Source: Chlamydiae bacterium SM23_39 | GTDB taxonomy: Bacteria; Chlamydiota; Chlamydiia; Chlamydiales; SM23-39 | Direction: 5' to 3' | DNA: 42,289 nt | Assembly: GCA_001303765.1 (NCBI GenBank) | Contig: LJUH01000004.1 | Location: 1 to 42,289 of the forward strand | Shown here: piece by piece, positions 25,473 through 34,518 of the stretch | Numbering within the stretch: position 1 is the stretch's first letter | Layout of the letters: each line of letters begins with the position of its first letter | Made by a program: the position numbers and the translations under genes | The notes under the pieces: model-generated | Told to the model about the DNA's origin: nothing | Database searches by the model: none | The model's input: only the letters and a program-made list of their open reading frames with translations

Positions 25473-28382
25473 TTAAATATTTTGAATATTTAATGAATAA
25501 GATAGTTTTTTAATCTCTTTTTGAAAAAGCTCTTTGTTAGCAAAAGAAACAATTTTTGATCTATCTATATTTTTCATAAGATTTTTATTAACAGCCTCTT
25601 GTATATCATCCATTGTTGCATTTAAAATTGATTTTCTAAACTTTTCTATTATAGGTTTGGTAAGATTAGATTTTTTTTGATAAAAAGCACAAATCCCCTT
25701 TTTTCCTGGAGATAATGGCTTATCTAATTTTTGAATTATCTTTCTTTTAGCTTCATCTAAATCATTTTTTGTAAAATTTTTATTTGAAATTTCTTGTACA
25801 GAATATTTAAATGTTTCCAAGGTATTAGCAATATTTGGATCTCTATAAGAAGCAAATACAAAAGTTCCATGTAAAGGATTATAAAATGCAAAAACTCCAT
25901 ATGCCCCTCCTTTTTCTCTGATCTTTTCATGAAGTATTTTATTTTCAAAAAGAGAAGAAGCCAAAAGTAAAAAGGGAGAAGATGGATTTGTATAATTAAC
26001 CGTTTCAAAGGATAAAGCATTAAAAGAGACATAAGAAGAGATTATTTTTCCTTCTGCTGATAGATCTTTTTTTAATGGAAAAGAAAATTCTTTGATAGTT
26101 TTTTTAGGAAAGGAAAGCTCATTTATACCATAAAAATTTTTCTTTTTTATTTTTTTATAAAAATCTTTTGAACAGGTTATAACTATTCGATAAGAAGAAA
26201 ATATTTTTTTAAACTCTTCTAACTTATTTATCAAAATAGGAATTTCTTTTTCCAAGTTTTTATAAATATTTTCTATTTTTTTAAAAAAGGGAATACCATA
26301 TAAAGAATTTTCAATATACAAAGGAACAGAATAATCTTTTAAAGAATGAGAAATAGCATAATTTATAGCATTTTGATTTATGTTATGTGTTAAAGCAGTA
26401 TAATATTGTAAAATTAGTTCTTTTATTCTCTCTTCATTTTTAAAATTAGCAGAAGTAACGATATCTTTTAATAATAAAAAAAGAAATTGTGCATTTCTAT
26501 TTAAAGCCTTTCCCTTTATAGCTATTGTAGGGCTACACCTATTTTTATCTTCTACTTTAGGATTTAATAAGATATAAGAACTGACAGCTCCAATATATGA
26601 ATTAATATATTGTAAGGTTTCCAAATAATTTCTTTTTCCACAACCTACTTCAGAAATAAGAGAGGAAAAAAGAGATAGATAAGGCAAATCATCTATAGAA
26701 ACTCTGTTTAAATCAAAAATAATATCAACATATATTATTTGATTTGTAAAACAGTTATGATAAAAAATATTATCCTCTTTTTCTAAAAGATAAAATTTAG
26801 ATTTTTTAGGTATATCATCTATTTCAATTTCAGGAAGGCATTCTCTATTATTTTCTACTTTTTTGTGGATGACCTCATAATTTTTTACTATAGAATTTTT
26901 TTCTATCTCTGAAAGATGCCTTTTTATATTTTGAAGATTTTTATTTTCTTCTTCTTTTTCTTTTTCCCCTAAATTTATATCAGGAAGCATTGTAAGTTTT
27001 ACAAGATGTTTGTTTTGTATTAAATATTGATTTATTAAATCTTCCAAAAATTTAGAATTTTTTAAATCTTTTCTTAAATCCTGAAAAAGAGAATGTACTT
27101 TTAATCCATTTTCTGTAGGACATCCATGTTGTTTTAAAAGAGCAGCTCTCATAAAAAGAGATAGGCCAAAAGGACCAAATGATCTAGTAATTTCTGTTTT
27201 AGAGAATTCTAATTTATGAAAAGCAGCTTCTTGTAGTTCTTTGGATATTTGTATGTTTTTTAAAGTATTAATAATTATCTTAAATAATTTATCTCTATTT
27301 TCCTTTTTCGCTCCTTTACATATTATTATCCATGGTATTTCACTCATCTCTAGATCTAAAAAAGATTCTACTTGAGTACATAATTTAGAATTTAATAAAT
27401 TAAATTTTAAAGGACTAGCATCAGTCTCTAAAAGTATTGAATCTAGCAAAGATATAGATAAAACACATTTTTGACAGGATATATTTGTTGTTAAAAATCC
27501 AAATGCTACTACTTCATTTTTTACATCTTTTTCTGTTGCTGGATAAAAACTCGTATGTTCTACCGGCTTATCAAACCTTTTTTGAGGTTTTATTATAATT
27601 TCTGCTGCTGGTTTATTTTTTATATTTTTAAAAACATTTTTTTCTAAAAAATCTAAATGTTTTTCTGTGTTAATATTTCCATAAAAATAAAATAAAGCTT
27701 TTGAAGGATGATAAAACCTTTTATATGAAGACAAAAGTTCTTCATACGTTAAAGAGATTATTTTTTTCGGATCTCCACCTACATTATATGCATAGGGAAG
27801 ATCAGGGGTTAATTTTTCCATCATAGCATGAAACAACTTATCATCTAATGAAGAACAAACTCCTTTCATCTCATTTAAAACTACACCTTGATATTTAAGT
27901 TCTGAAGAAGAATCTTTGGGTTTTAAAAATTCTAATCTATATCCCTCTCTAAAAAAACTCTCTTTTTTTAATTGAGGATGAAAAATAGCATCTAAATATA
28001 CCTCTAACAAATTATAAAAATCTTTTTCTATTTCTGAACTTGCAGGGAAACAGGTAAAATCATTTCCTGTCAAAGCATTCATAAAGGTATTCAAACTCCT
28101 CCTAGACATCGAAAAAAAAGGATCTTTTATTGGAAACTTTTCAGATCCTGAAAGAATCATATGTTCTAAAATATGAAAGACTCCATTAGAACTAGATGGT
28201 AATGTTTTAAAAGAAATGGAAAAAAGATTTTCTATATCTTTATTTGTGATATGGATGATTTTTGAACCACATTTATGAGTAAGTTCTATTAAAGTGCTTT
28301 TTATTTCATCTATAAAAACAAAATTAGAAACTGTAAAATTTTTATATTTATTCCCCTGTTTTTTAAAAATATCAAAAATCAT
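25473..28382 (-). CDS. PreP-like M16C metalloprotease
   Basis: A 969-residue insulinase-family protease of the presequence-protease (PreP/Cym1) type. The zinc motif HILEH is at residues 70-74, within GVFHILEHMILSGS, followed by KDPFFSMSRRS, NALTGNDFTCFPAS and LNEMKGV, blocks characteristic of PreP. No signal peptide is seen; it probably digests peptides in the cytosol. It precedes htrA and corresponds to the conserved chlamydial gene beside htrA, from memory. The region around its start codon is tandemly duplicated (28355-28423), which provides its ribosome binding site (AGGAAATGT) and creates a short upstream leader frame overlapping the ATG. Confidence 0.93.
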   Translation of the reverse strand: MIFDIFKKQGNKYKNFTVSNFVFIDEIKSTLIELTHKCGSKIIHITNKDIENLFSISFKTLPSSSNGVFHILEHMILSGSEKFPIKDPFFSMSRRSLNTFMNALTGNDFTCFPASSEIEKDFYNLLEVYLDAIFHPQLKKESFFREGYRLEFLKPKDSSSELKYQGVVLNEMKGVCSSLDDKLFHAMMEKLTPDLPYAYNVGGDPKKIISLTYEELLSSYKRFYHPSKALFYFYGNINTEKHLDFLEKNVFKNIKNKPAAEIIIKPQKRFDKPVEHTSFYPATEKDVKNEVVAFGFLTTNISCQKCVLSISLLDSILLETDASPLKFNLLNSKLCTQVESFLDLEMSEIPWIIICKGAKKENRDKLFKIIINTLKNIQISKELQEAAFHKLEFSKTEITRSFGPFGLSLFMRAALLKQHGCPTENGLKVHSLFQDLRKDLKNSKFLEDLINQYLIQNKHLVKLTMLPDINLGEKEKEEENKNLQNIKRHLSEIEKNSIVKNYEVIHKKVENNRECLPEIEIDDIPKKSKFYLLEKEDNIFYHNCFTNQIIYVDIIFDLNRVSIDDLPYLSLFSSLISEVGCGKRNYLETLQYINSYIGAVSSYILLNPKVEDKNRCSPTIAIKGKALNRNAQFLFLLLKDIVTSANFKNEERIKELILQYYTALTHNINQNAINYAISHSLKDYSVPLYIENSLYGIPFFKKIENIYKNLEKEIPILINKLEEFKKIFSSYRIVITCSKDFYKKIKKKNFYGINELSFPKKTIKEFSFPLKKDLSAEGKIISSYVSFNALSFETVNYTNPSSPFLLLASSLFENKILHEKIREKGGAYGVFAFYNPLHGTFVFASYRDPNIANTLETFKYSVQEISNKNFTKNDLDEAKRKIIQKLDKPLSPGKKGICAFYQKKSNLTKPIIEKFRKSILNATMDDIQEAVNKNLMKNIDRSKIVSFANKELFQKEIKKLSYSLNIQNI

Positions 28383-28423
28383 ACATTTCCTGTTTTTTTA
28401 AAAATATAAAAAATCATACATTT
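28355..28423. repeat. Tandem duplication spanning the PreP-like start
   Basis: Two adjacent copies (28355-28388, 34 bases; 28389-28423, 35 bases) differ by one base insertion and one substitution. Each holds an ATG in minus-strand sense. The downstream copy carries the real protease start and the upstream one starts the 12-codon leader. Confidence 0.9.
28379..28417 (-). CDS. Possible 12-codon leader peptide of the PreP-like gene
   Basis: The duplicated start region gives a mini-frame MIFYIFKKTGNV whose TGA overlaps the protease start (ATGA). It imitates the protease N-terminus (MIFDIFKKQGN). It has no obvious ribosome binding site of its own, so it may be translated weakly or not at all. Confidence 0.3.
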   Translation of the reverse strand: MIFYIFKKTGNV

Positions 28424-28441
28424 AAAAAGAGGTAATTTTTT

Positions 28442-28476
28442 AATAAAATAGAGATTTTTTGAATCTCTATTTTATT
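28442..28476 (-). terminator. Terminator of the 70-aa gene
   Basis: A perfect, AT-rich stem of about 15 bp (core AAAATAGAGATT / AATCTCTATTTT, 5-base loop) covers the stop codon of the small gene. On the minus strand it is followed by TTATTAAAAAATT; the plus-strand side has long T runs instead, so it could act in either direction. Confidence 0.55.
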
Positions 28477-28679
28477 TTTTTTATTTTTTTACATTCTTTT
28501 GCTAGATAATTGGCTTCTCCAAGTAATATCATTAATTCATGAACATCTTTTTGAATTATTTTTATCTCAGAACTTTTTAACATATCTCTTGAAAGATTCT
28601 TAAAAGATTTAGATAGTTTTTTTTCCATATTTATTAGAGCCTTTTGATAAGGAATAGTTTTAATTTCTTTTTTTCTCAT
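28467..28679 (-). CDS. Small helical hypothetical protein (70 aa)
   Basis: I do not recognise this protein. It is a lysine-rich, all-helical-looking chain (for example MEKKLSKSFKNLSRDMLKSS) with heptad-like leucine/isoleucine spacing, no membrane segment and one cysteine. A GGGGG ribosome-binding-like stretch precedes the ATG and a stem-loop covers the stop, which supports a real gene. It lies just upstream of the PreP-like/htrA pair on the same strand. It could be a small coiled-coil or chaperone-like protein. Confidence 0.55.
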   Translation of the reverse strand: MRKKEIKTIPYQKALINMEKKLSKSFKNLSRDMLKSSEIKIIQKDVHELMILLGEANYLAKECKKIKKIK

Positions 28680-29111
28680 ATTTTCCCCCTTTTTTTCTTA
28701 CTTATAAAAGAAAAACAAATCCATGTCTATAAAAAATACTTTATAATCCCCTTTAGTATAAAAAATTTTTTTAATTTTTATTCAATTTCAAAGTTAAGAT
28801 TTAAGGGAAAAAAATCTTGAAAATTGTTATATTCTTAACATCTTCAAATTGTTGCACTTACTGTGTGCAAAAGAGTTTTTATATCTAAAATTCTAAAATT
28901 GCAAGTAAATCTATCTGAACTCTAATGTTATAAGATAGTCTTTTGTCTTCAACAGAAGTTATTAGTATTCAAAAGCTTATTCTTGTTTAAGACTATAAGC
29001 TATAGATTCATAAGTCCATCAATCGCTTCCCCTTGAAAATCAGTTCCTTTTGATGCAAATTTTCCTCCAAAAACAAAGATAGTAAAATAATTATTTTAAT
29101 AGCTTTGTTAA
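28680..29111. other. Gene-free intergenic region
   Basis: About 430 bases between divergent genes. I see no convincing reading frame, tRNA or known RNA. Base composition is less A/T-monotonous than other gaps, with short hairpins such as TTGCAC-7-GTGCAA near 28852. It could hold an unrecognised small RNA, a decayed gene or regulatory sites of the PSD-like gene. Confidence 0.6.
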
Positions 29112-29140
29112 TTGCAAATTAAGTAAATAAATGTTATAAT
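29112..29140 (+). promoter_or_regulatory. Strong promoter of the PSD-like gene
   Basis: TTGCAA (29112-29117), a 17-base spacer and a perfect TATAAT (29135-29140), 22 bases upstream of the ATG at 29163. There is no Shine-Dalgarno. Confidence 0.75.
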
Positions 29141-29162
29141 TTTTATAAAAAGATTATTACTA

Positions 29163-31208
29163 ATGTCATATATTATTACTAAAATAAACAAAATAAACAA
29201 CATTGAATTAAAAGAAAACAATTGCTGTGGGATTAAATCTAAATCTTATCTTACTGTATCTAAAAAAGATCATGATTTTAAAATTTCACATAGAAAAAGC
29301 TATACTCCACAAAATATTATAACAAAAATATTTTTTTTGCTTATAAGGCCTTTTTGGAGATATAAACAAGATGTTGATGCTCTTAAAGATTTAAAAAATT
29401 TATACAAGCGAGTACTTAATAGTGAAAATCCGCTAACAGATCCGCAAAAAAAAGTTATAAGAAAATCCTTTGATACTCTAAAAAACATTTTTAATTCTTA
29501 TAAAAATGATAAATCTATAGAGGCCTTTATTTTAAGAAATGATATTTTAGAAGCTTTTGCTGTAGCTTTGAAAAAAGATGGTCTGAATGATAAATTTCAT
29601 CTAAATATAGAAAGAATAAAAGCAATTGAAGAGGTAGAACCATTTAATAAAAAAGAAGTTAAAAGCTATCACAAGCCTTATATAAGAATGGAAGATATAG
29701 AAAAATATACAAAATTAATAAAACAAAAATTTCCAAATAAAATTCCAACACTTAAAGAAATTTTACAAGATGAAGATCTCAAAAAATACATCATAATTGA
29801 AAAAATCAAAATGGCTCAAATTATGGAAACAATATATAAATCTAAATCTAAAATTACTCAAAAAACCAATGAATTATTTTCTAGATCATTAACAAAATAT
29901 TTTGGTAGAAACTGTAACAAAGAATTAAAACCTGGGAAAAAAAGAACTAAAGAACTTTTAAAATTTTTTAAAAAGCTGAATATTAGTTTAGTAACAAATA
30001 TAGATGGAGAATTATACTCTTATAGTGAAATTTTCAAAAACAAATTTAGAGATGAAATTTCTAAAGATGCAGCTTTCCAACGTAAGTTAAATGATAATAC
30101 AAAAACATTATTAATGAAAAAAATTAAAAATAATGAAGTAATCAAAGTAATTAGTGCTGCTTTTTGTAGACTCAGATTTTTAATAATAAAAAAGGGAGAG
30201 GTAAATAAATGTTTTTCTATAGAAGGTAAAAAACTAGGTGATAATTCTAAAGAAGACTTTTCTATTCAAAATATGTTTGGAAATGAAAATGATGTAGAAA
30301 TTGCTTTTAATAGTAACGAAGACATTTTAAAACCAAATGAACAAAATGCACTATACCTCTATCTTCGCTCACTTACTAATTATGTTAACAATCATGATGC
30401 TACTTTAGTTGTCCAAAGATTATCTCCAGAAGATGTTCATCATTATGTAGAACCTGTTGGTGGAACAGTTTTATGTTTTGAAGATGTTTGTGAGATACTA
30501 AAAACATCAAAAACAACAAATCAAGTAGAAAAAGATCAACTTTCAAAACTTATTAAATATTTTAAACAATTAAGGGAAGAAGAAAATATATCATACACAC
30601 TTGTAAAAATACATGGAACACATAAATCTGTTAATTCAGTTGCCACACAACACCAATCTCCTCTTAGCCAAAATGATCGCAAAATTCAAGTAGTACAACT
30701 AAAAGATGGTAGCATAGCTATTCATATATTCATTGGAGCTATAAATGTTAATAATGTAGCCGTTACTAGAGAATCAGGGGACAGTGATTTAGGAGCAGAA
30801 GTTGGTGCTATGGGATTTGGAGATGATAAAGATAAAACTAGTAATGGGGTAAAAAGGCAAAGCCAAAAAAATTGGCATAATTTTTACCATCCAAAAAATC
30901 ATACTTCTTTGTTGAAAAGTCTCATAAGTGATGATTCTTTGAATAATATAATAAGTTCTTTCAGTGAAAATGATGATTCTAAAATGACCAATCAAAAGCA
31001 TTCAAAATCCATAACTCGTGGAGATGCTGCTGGAATTTTCCCTAAGGAAGGATCCACAGTAGTATCTATGTATTTTAATTTCAAAAAAACAGATCTATTG
31101 GAAGAAGCAGCACCATATCTAAAATATATAGCTGCAGATGGACAAACTGAACGTTCTCTAGAAATAAAAACAAATATGTTTGATGAAATCGGAGAAATTG
31201 TTACATAA
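29163..31208 (+). CDS. Large divergent phosphatidylserine-decarboxylase-like protein
   Basis: A 681-residue protein. The C-terminal third (about 405-660) shows the order of motifs of phosphatidylserine decarboxylase: LSPEDVHHYVEPVGGTV at 420-436 (family LSPxDYHRxHxPxxGxV), then SQNDRKIQVV, a strand block IFIGAINVNNV (family VGAxxVGSI), RGDAAGIFPKEGSTVV with the self-cleaving GST at 630-632. The cleavage serine S631 is present, but the second conserved histidine of the DYHRxH block appears as valine. The N-terminal 400 residues are charged and helical, with one hydrophobic patch near 51-66, and match nothing I know. pssA, which makes phosphatidylserine, lies 111 bases downstream. A true PSD, a pyruvoyl decarboxylase for another substrate, or a host-directed protein are possible. 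Confidence 0.65.
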   Translation: MSYIITKINKINNIELKENNCCGIKSKSYLTVSKKDHDFKISHRKSYTPQNIITKIFFLLIRPFWRYKQDVDALKDLKNLYKRVLNSENPLTDPQKKVIRKSFDTLKNIFNSYKNDKSIEAFILRNDILEAFAVALKKDGLNDKFHLNIERIKAIEEVEPFNKKEVKSYHKPYIRMEDIEKYTKLIKQKFPNKIPTLKEILQDEDLKKYIIIEKIKMAQIMETIYKSKSKITQKTNELFSRSLTKYFGRNCNKELKPGKKRTKELLKFFKKLNISLVTNIDGELYSYSEIFKNKFRDEISKDAAFQRKLNDNTKTLLMKKIKNNEVIKVISAAFCRLRFLIIKKGEVNKCFSIEGKKLGDNSKEDFSIQNMFGNENDVEIAFNSNEDILKPNEQNALYLYLRSLTNYVNNHDATLVVQRLSPEDVHHYVEPVGGTVLCFEDVCEILKTSKTTNQVEKDQLSKLIKYFKQLREEENISYTLVKIHGTHKSVNSVATQHQSPLSQNDRKIQVVQLKDGSIAIHIFIGAINVNNVAVTRESGDSDLGAEVGAMGFGDDKDKTSNGVKRQSQKNWHNFYHPKNHTSLLKSLISDDSLNNIISSFSENDDSKMTNQKHSKSITRGDAAGIFPKEGSTVVSMYFNFKKTDLLEEAAPYLKYIAADGQTERSLEIKTNMFDEIGEIVT

Positions 31209-31217
31209 AATAAATAA

Positions 31218-31247
31218 TTGAAAAATTCAAAAAAAAACCTTTATAAA
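31218..31247 (+). promoter_or_regulatory. Candidate promoter of pssA
   Basis: TTGAAA (31218-31223), an 18-base spacer and TATAAA (31242-31247), leaving a leader of about 65 bases before pssA. Confidence 0.45.
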
Positions 31248-31319
31248 AAAATTATTTCTCATGATAAAATCTAAAAAAGTTTAATATTATTAGATTTCTA
31301 TGTTATTATTTAAGAACTT

Positions 31320-32156
31320 ATGAAAAGAATATATATCTTACCTAATTTTATTACAGCTTTTGGTCTTGCATGTGGTCTTTTTGTAATTTTTAAAGCTAGT
31401 ACAATGGAACCGGGAAATTTAAAATATGATGCTATAAAAACCTCTGTTTTATTTTTAATAATTGCAGCCTTCGCAGATTTTATAGATGGAGCTATCGCTA
31501 GAGTTTTTAAGGCAGAAAGTGAATTTGGATGTATCTTTGATTCTTTAGCAGATGCTATCTCTTTTGGAGTAGCTCCGGCAGTTCTTTTTTTAAAAAGTTT
31601 ATCCTTAGAACAAGGTACTTATCTCTCATTTATCGCTGCTACAGGAGCTTTAATATACTCATTATGCGGTGTTTTAAGACTTGCTAGATTTACCTATTTA
31701 GCTCAAAAAGCTAAAGAAGATGATGAATTATCTCTTTCTATGAAAAAAAATTTTACTGGTCTTCCTATCCCAGGAGCAGCAGCAGGATCTGTTTCTATAA
31801 ATCTTTTCCTTTTATCTCCTTTTTCTCAATTTTTAAATTTAAGTGCAGAGTTTAAAATTATTTTATTATCATTTTTAATGATTTTACTTGGATATTTTAT
31901 GGTTAGCAGATGGAAATTCCCCAGTTTTAAAGCATTAAATTTTAAAATAAGGTCTTTTCATTTAGCTTTTTTCGTTGTTATATTAACTTCATTTACTCTT
32001 TTTGGAATCTTACATTATTTTTCTATAGTTCTCACCATTTTATCGTGGGGATATATAATCCTTGCCATTACCTTATCTATAATCAGAATAGTAGCAGGGA
32101 AAAAATCTAAAACATTAGAAGATTTTGAACCTGAACCGGAAGAGATTGAATTGTAA
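31320..32156 (+). CDS. pssA: CDP-diacylglycerol-serine O-phosphatidyltransferase
   Basis: Makes phosphatidylserine from CDP-diacylglycerol and serine in the inner membrane. The CDP-alcohol phosphatidyltransferase motif is complete: DGAIAR, eight residues, then GCIFDSLAD, fitting DGxxAR-x8-GxxxDxxxD. The N-terminus YILPNFITAFGLACG is typical of PssA. About seven to eight hydrophobic segments follow and the tail is acidic. Length (278 aa) is normal. It lies between the PSD-like gene and rmuC; pssA near htrA and rmuC is the chlamydial order from memory. Confidence 0.93.
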   Translation: MKRIYILPNFITAFGLACGLFVIFKASTMEPGNLKYDAIKTSVLFLIIAAFADFIDGAIARVFKAESEFGCIFDSLADAISFGVAPAVLFLKSLSLEQGTYLSFIAATGALIYSLCGVLRLARFTYLAQKAKEDDELSLSMKKNFTGLPIPGAAAGSVSINLFLLSPFSQFLNLSAEFKIILLSFLMILLGYFMVSRWKFPSFKALNFKIRSFHLAFFVVILTSFTLFGILHYFSIVLTILSWGYIILAITLSIIRIVAGKKSKTLEDFEPEPEEIEL

Positions 32157-32186
32157 ATCATAAAAAGATATCTTTATCAAAAAAAG

Positions 32187-33296
32187 GTGTTTTGTGTGAT
32201 TTTTTTATTTTTAATTATTTTTATTTTTTTATTTCTTTTTTTCTATTTTATATCGGAAAAAAGATTTAAAAATGCTTTTAAATCTTTATCTTATGATCTT
32301 ATGGATAAAAATAACCAATCTTTTCTAAATCTTGCTAAAATCTATTTTGAAAAACATCAAAAAATTGCTAATGAAAACATAGAACAAAAATCTTCAGATT
32401 TAGAAAAAATGATTTTATCTATAGATGATTCATTAAAAAGATTAGATGAAAATACTAGCAAAATAGAAAAAGATAGAGTCAGCTCTTTTTCTTCTTTAAA
32501 AAAACAGATAGAAACATTAATCCATTCTGAGAACTTGTTAAAAAAGGAAACATACAATTTAGTTCATGCTTTAAAATCTCCTAATATAAAAGGATCTTGG
32601 GGACAAATCCATTTGAAAAGAGTTCTGGAAATATCTGGCATGTTAAATAAATGTGACTTTTTAGAACAACCAACACTTTTTTCTGATGAAAAAATTTATA
32701 GACCAGATATTGTTGTTAAACTTCCCGAAGGAAAAAATATTGTTATAGATGCTAAAACTCCAACTTCTTATTATTTAGAAGCTATAGAAGAAGATGATGA
32801 AGAAAAAAGAAAAGAGAAATTTAAAATGCATGCTAAAACTATTAAAAAATATATAAAAGAACTTAGTTCTAAACAATATTTTAAACATATCTCCTCAATA
32901 GAATATGTTATTCTATTTTTACCTCAAGAATCTTTTCTAAGCGCTGCTCTTTCAGAAGAACCTGATATTTTAGAAATAGGATCAAAAGATAACGTTATTT
33001 TAGCTACTCCTACTACTTTAATCGCTATTTTGAAAGCTATCTATTATTTTTGGAAAAATGAAGATATTTCAAAAAATGCAGAAAAAATATCTAAATGTGG
33101 GAAAGAACTCTATGAAAGAATAGCTCTTATGAGTGGACATCTTCAAAAGTTAGGAGATCATTTAAAAAATTCTATTGATTGTTATAATAAAACCATTTTT
33201 GCTATGGAATCCAAAGTTATTACCAGCGCAAAACAATTAAAAGAGTATGGAATCACCAGTGATAAAAATATCTCTTTAAAAGAAATAAATATTTAA
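32187..33296 (+). CDS. rmuC: RmuC-family protein
   Basis: A 369-residue RmuC protein, linked in E. coli to limiting recombination at inverted repeats, with a predicted nuclease-like fold. An N-terminal membrane helix (about 1-24) is followed by a coiled coil (to about 125) and the RmuC domain: SWGQIHLKRVLEISGM, RPDIVVKLPEGKNIVIDAKT, ILFLPQESFLSAAL, and TPTTLIAILKAI. The start is a GTG at 32187. It follows pssA by 30 bases and is probably co-transcribed. It ends 3 bases from the convergent SH3b gene. Confidence 0.9.
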   Translation: MFCVIFLFLIIFIFLFLFFYFISEKRFKNAFKSLSYDLMDKNNQSFLNLAKIYFEKHQKIANENIEQKSSDLEKMILSIDDSLKRLDENTSKIEKDRVSSFSSLKKQIETLIHSENLLKKETYNLVHALKSPNIKGSWGQIHLKRVLEISGMLNKCDFLEQPTLFSDEKIYRPDIVVKLPEGKNIVIDAKTPTSYYLEAIEEDDEEKRKEKFKMHAKTIKKYIKELSSKQYFKHISSIEYVILFLPQESFLSAALSEEPDILEIGSKDNVILATPTTLIAILKAIYYFWKNEDISKNAEKISKCGKELYERIALMSGHLQKLGDHLKNSIDCYNKTIFAMESKVITSAKQLKEYGITSDKNISLKEINI

Positions 33297-33299
33297 AAA

Positions 33300-34448
33300 C
33301 TATTCCACTTTTACAGAGTTTACAAAATATGCTGGAAAAGCAAAATTATTATTAGGTCTAGGAGATACAATAATATTTACTTTTTTCCCTAAATATTTCT
33401 CTAAATCTACGATCGTACTATATAAATAAGCAATAGGAATAGTTTCCCCTTTTAAAAGATAATTACCAGGTTTGTTTTTCACTGGATCATCATAGTTAAC
33501 AATAACCCCATTTAAAGTTATAGCATTTGCTTTTTGCTCATCATAAAAATCTTCTATCGATTTATTTGGATAATAGGTATTCCAAGATAAATAAATATCT
33601 TTTTCCTCTTTTAACCACTTTTTCATTTTATCGGTTAAATTCTTTGAAATAATATTTTTGGAAATAGGTTTTGATTTAGGTTTAGAATTATCTTTTGTCG
33701 AAATAACTTCTTTAAATATTTTATCTTTTTCATTAGAAGAAAGCGTCATTTTTGACTCTAAATATGCAATCTTTTTTTGTAGATATGTATCTTTTAAAAG
33801 AGCAAGCCCTTCTTTTGCTTGTTTTACATGATCAGAAAAATCACTATATCCTTTTATTATAGCTTCAAATTGAGATATAGCTTTTTCAGGTTTCATATCA
33901 TTAAATGGCTTTTTACATTCCATTTGAGTTAAGAAAAAAGCGGAATTCAAAAGTTGATTTACCTCTTCTTTTCTTTTAATCAAAATAAAATAACTACTTT
34001 CATCTCCTATCTTTGTTACATAATCTTTTGATATGTAAAAATTGATAGTTTCGGGAGGTGTTATTTCTAACCATTGATTAGAAACAGTAGAAACAGATCC
34101 TTCTACTTTTTGATTTTTATTAATAGTTCCTACTATTGTAGATTCTAAACTAGGTTTTAATCTAACATTAACATTATCTGCTATAACAATATTATCTTTC
34201 ACATAATTTTTAGAGATATATAACTTTGAATTTTGAGGAGGTCTTATAACATAAAAATCATTTTTTATGTTTTCTACTAGCAATAATTCATTTTTACTTA
34301 ATTCTTCTATTATTGCACTTTCTAAATTAGGCTCTGTTCTAATTCTTACTTTATTAGCATTAACCTTCCCTGTAAAGGGATATTCATTATTTTGAGAAAA
34401 GATAAAATTTGAGATCAACAAAAACAAAATAGAAAAATATTTTAACAT
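33300..34448 (-). CDS. Exported protein with tandem SH3b domains
   Basis: A 382-residue protein with a signal peptide (1-18, cut near IFSQ). Two bacterial SH3 domains follow: about 25-83 (KVRIRTEPNLESAIIEEL) and 86-143 (NVNVRLKPSLESTIVGTI). The remaining C-terminal 240 residues are helical, then a beta-rich end with no motif I know. SH3b domains often bind peptidoglycan or other wall material, so an envelope role is likely. Shine-Dalgarno GGAGAG precedes the ATG. The stop is 3 bases from that of rmuC. It may be a conserved chlamydial SH3 protein. Confidence 0.83.
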   Translation of the reverse strand: MLKYFSILFLLISNFIFSQNNEYPFTGKVNANKVRIRTEPNLESAIIEELSKNELLLVENIKNDFYVIRPPQNSKLYISKNYVKDNIVIADNVNVRLKPSLESTIVGTINKNQKVEGSVSTVSNQWLEITPPETINFYISKDYVTKIGDESSYFILIKRKEEVNQLLNSAFFLTQMECKKPFNDMKPEKAISQFEAIIKGYSDFSDHVKQAKEGLALLKDTYLQKKIAYLESKMTLSSNEKDKIFKEVISTKDNSKPKSKPISKNIISKNLTDKMKKWLKEEKDIYLSWNTYYPNKSIEDFYDEQKANAITLNGVIVNYDDPVKNKPGNYLLKGETIPIAYLYSTIVDLEKYLGKKVNIIVSPRPNNNFAFPAYFVNSVKVE

Positions 34449-34518
34449 TAGCTCTCTCCTTTTGCATTATTTCTTACCATATAGTAGAGCTAATCTTTTT
34501 TTTTAGTGCAATAGTTTT

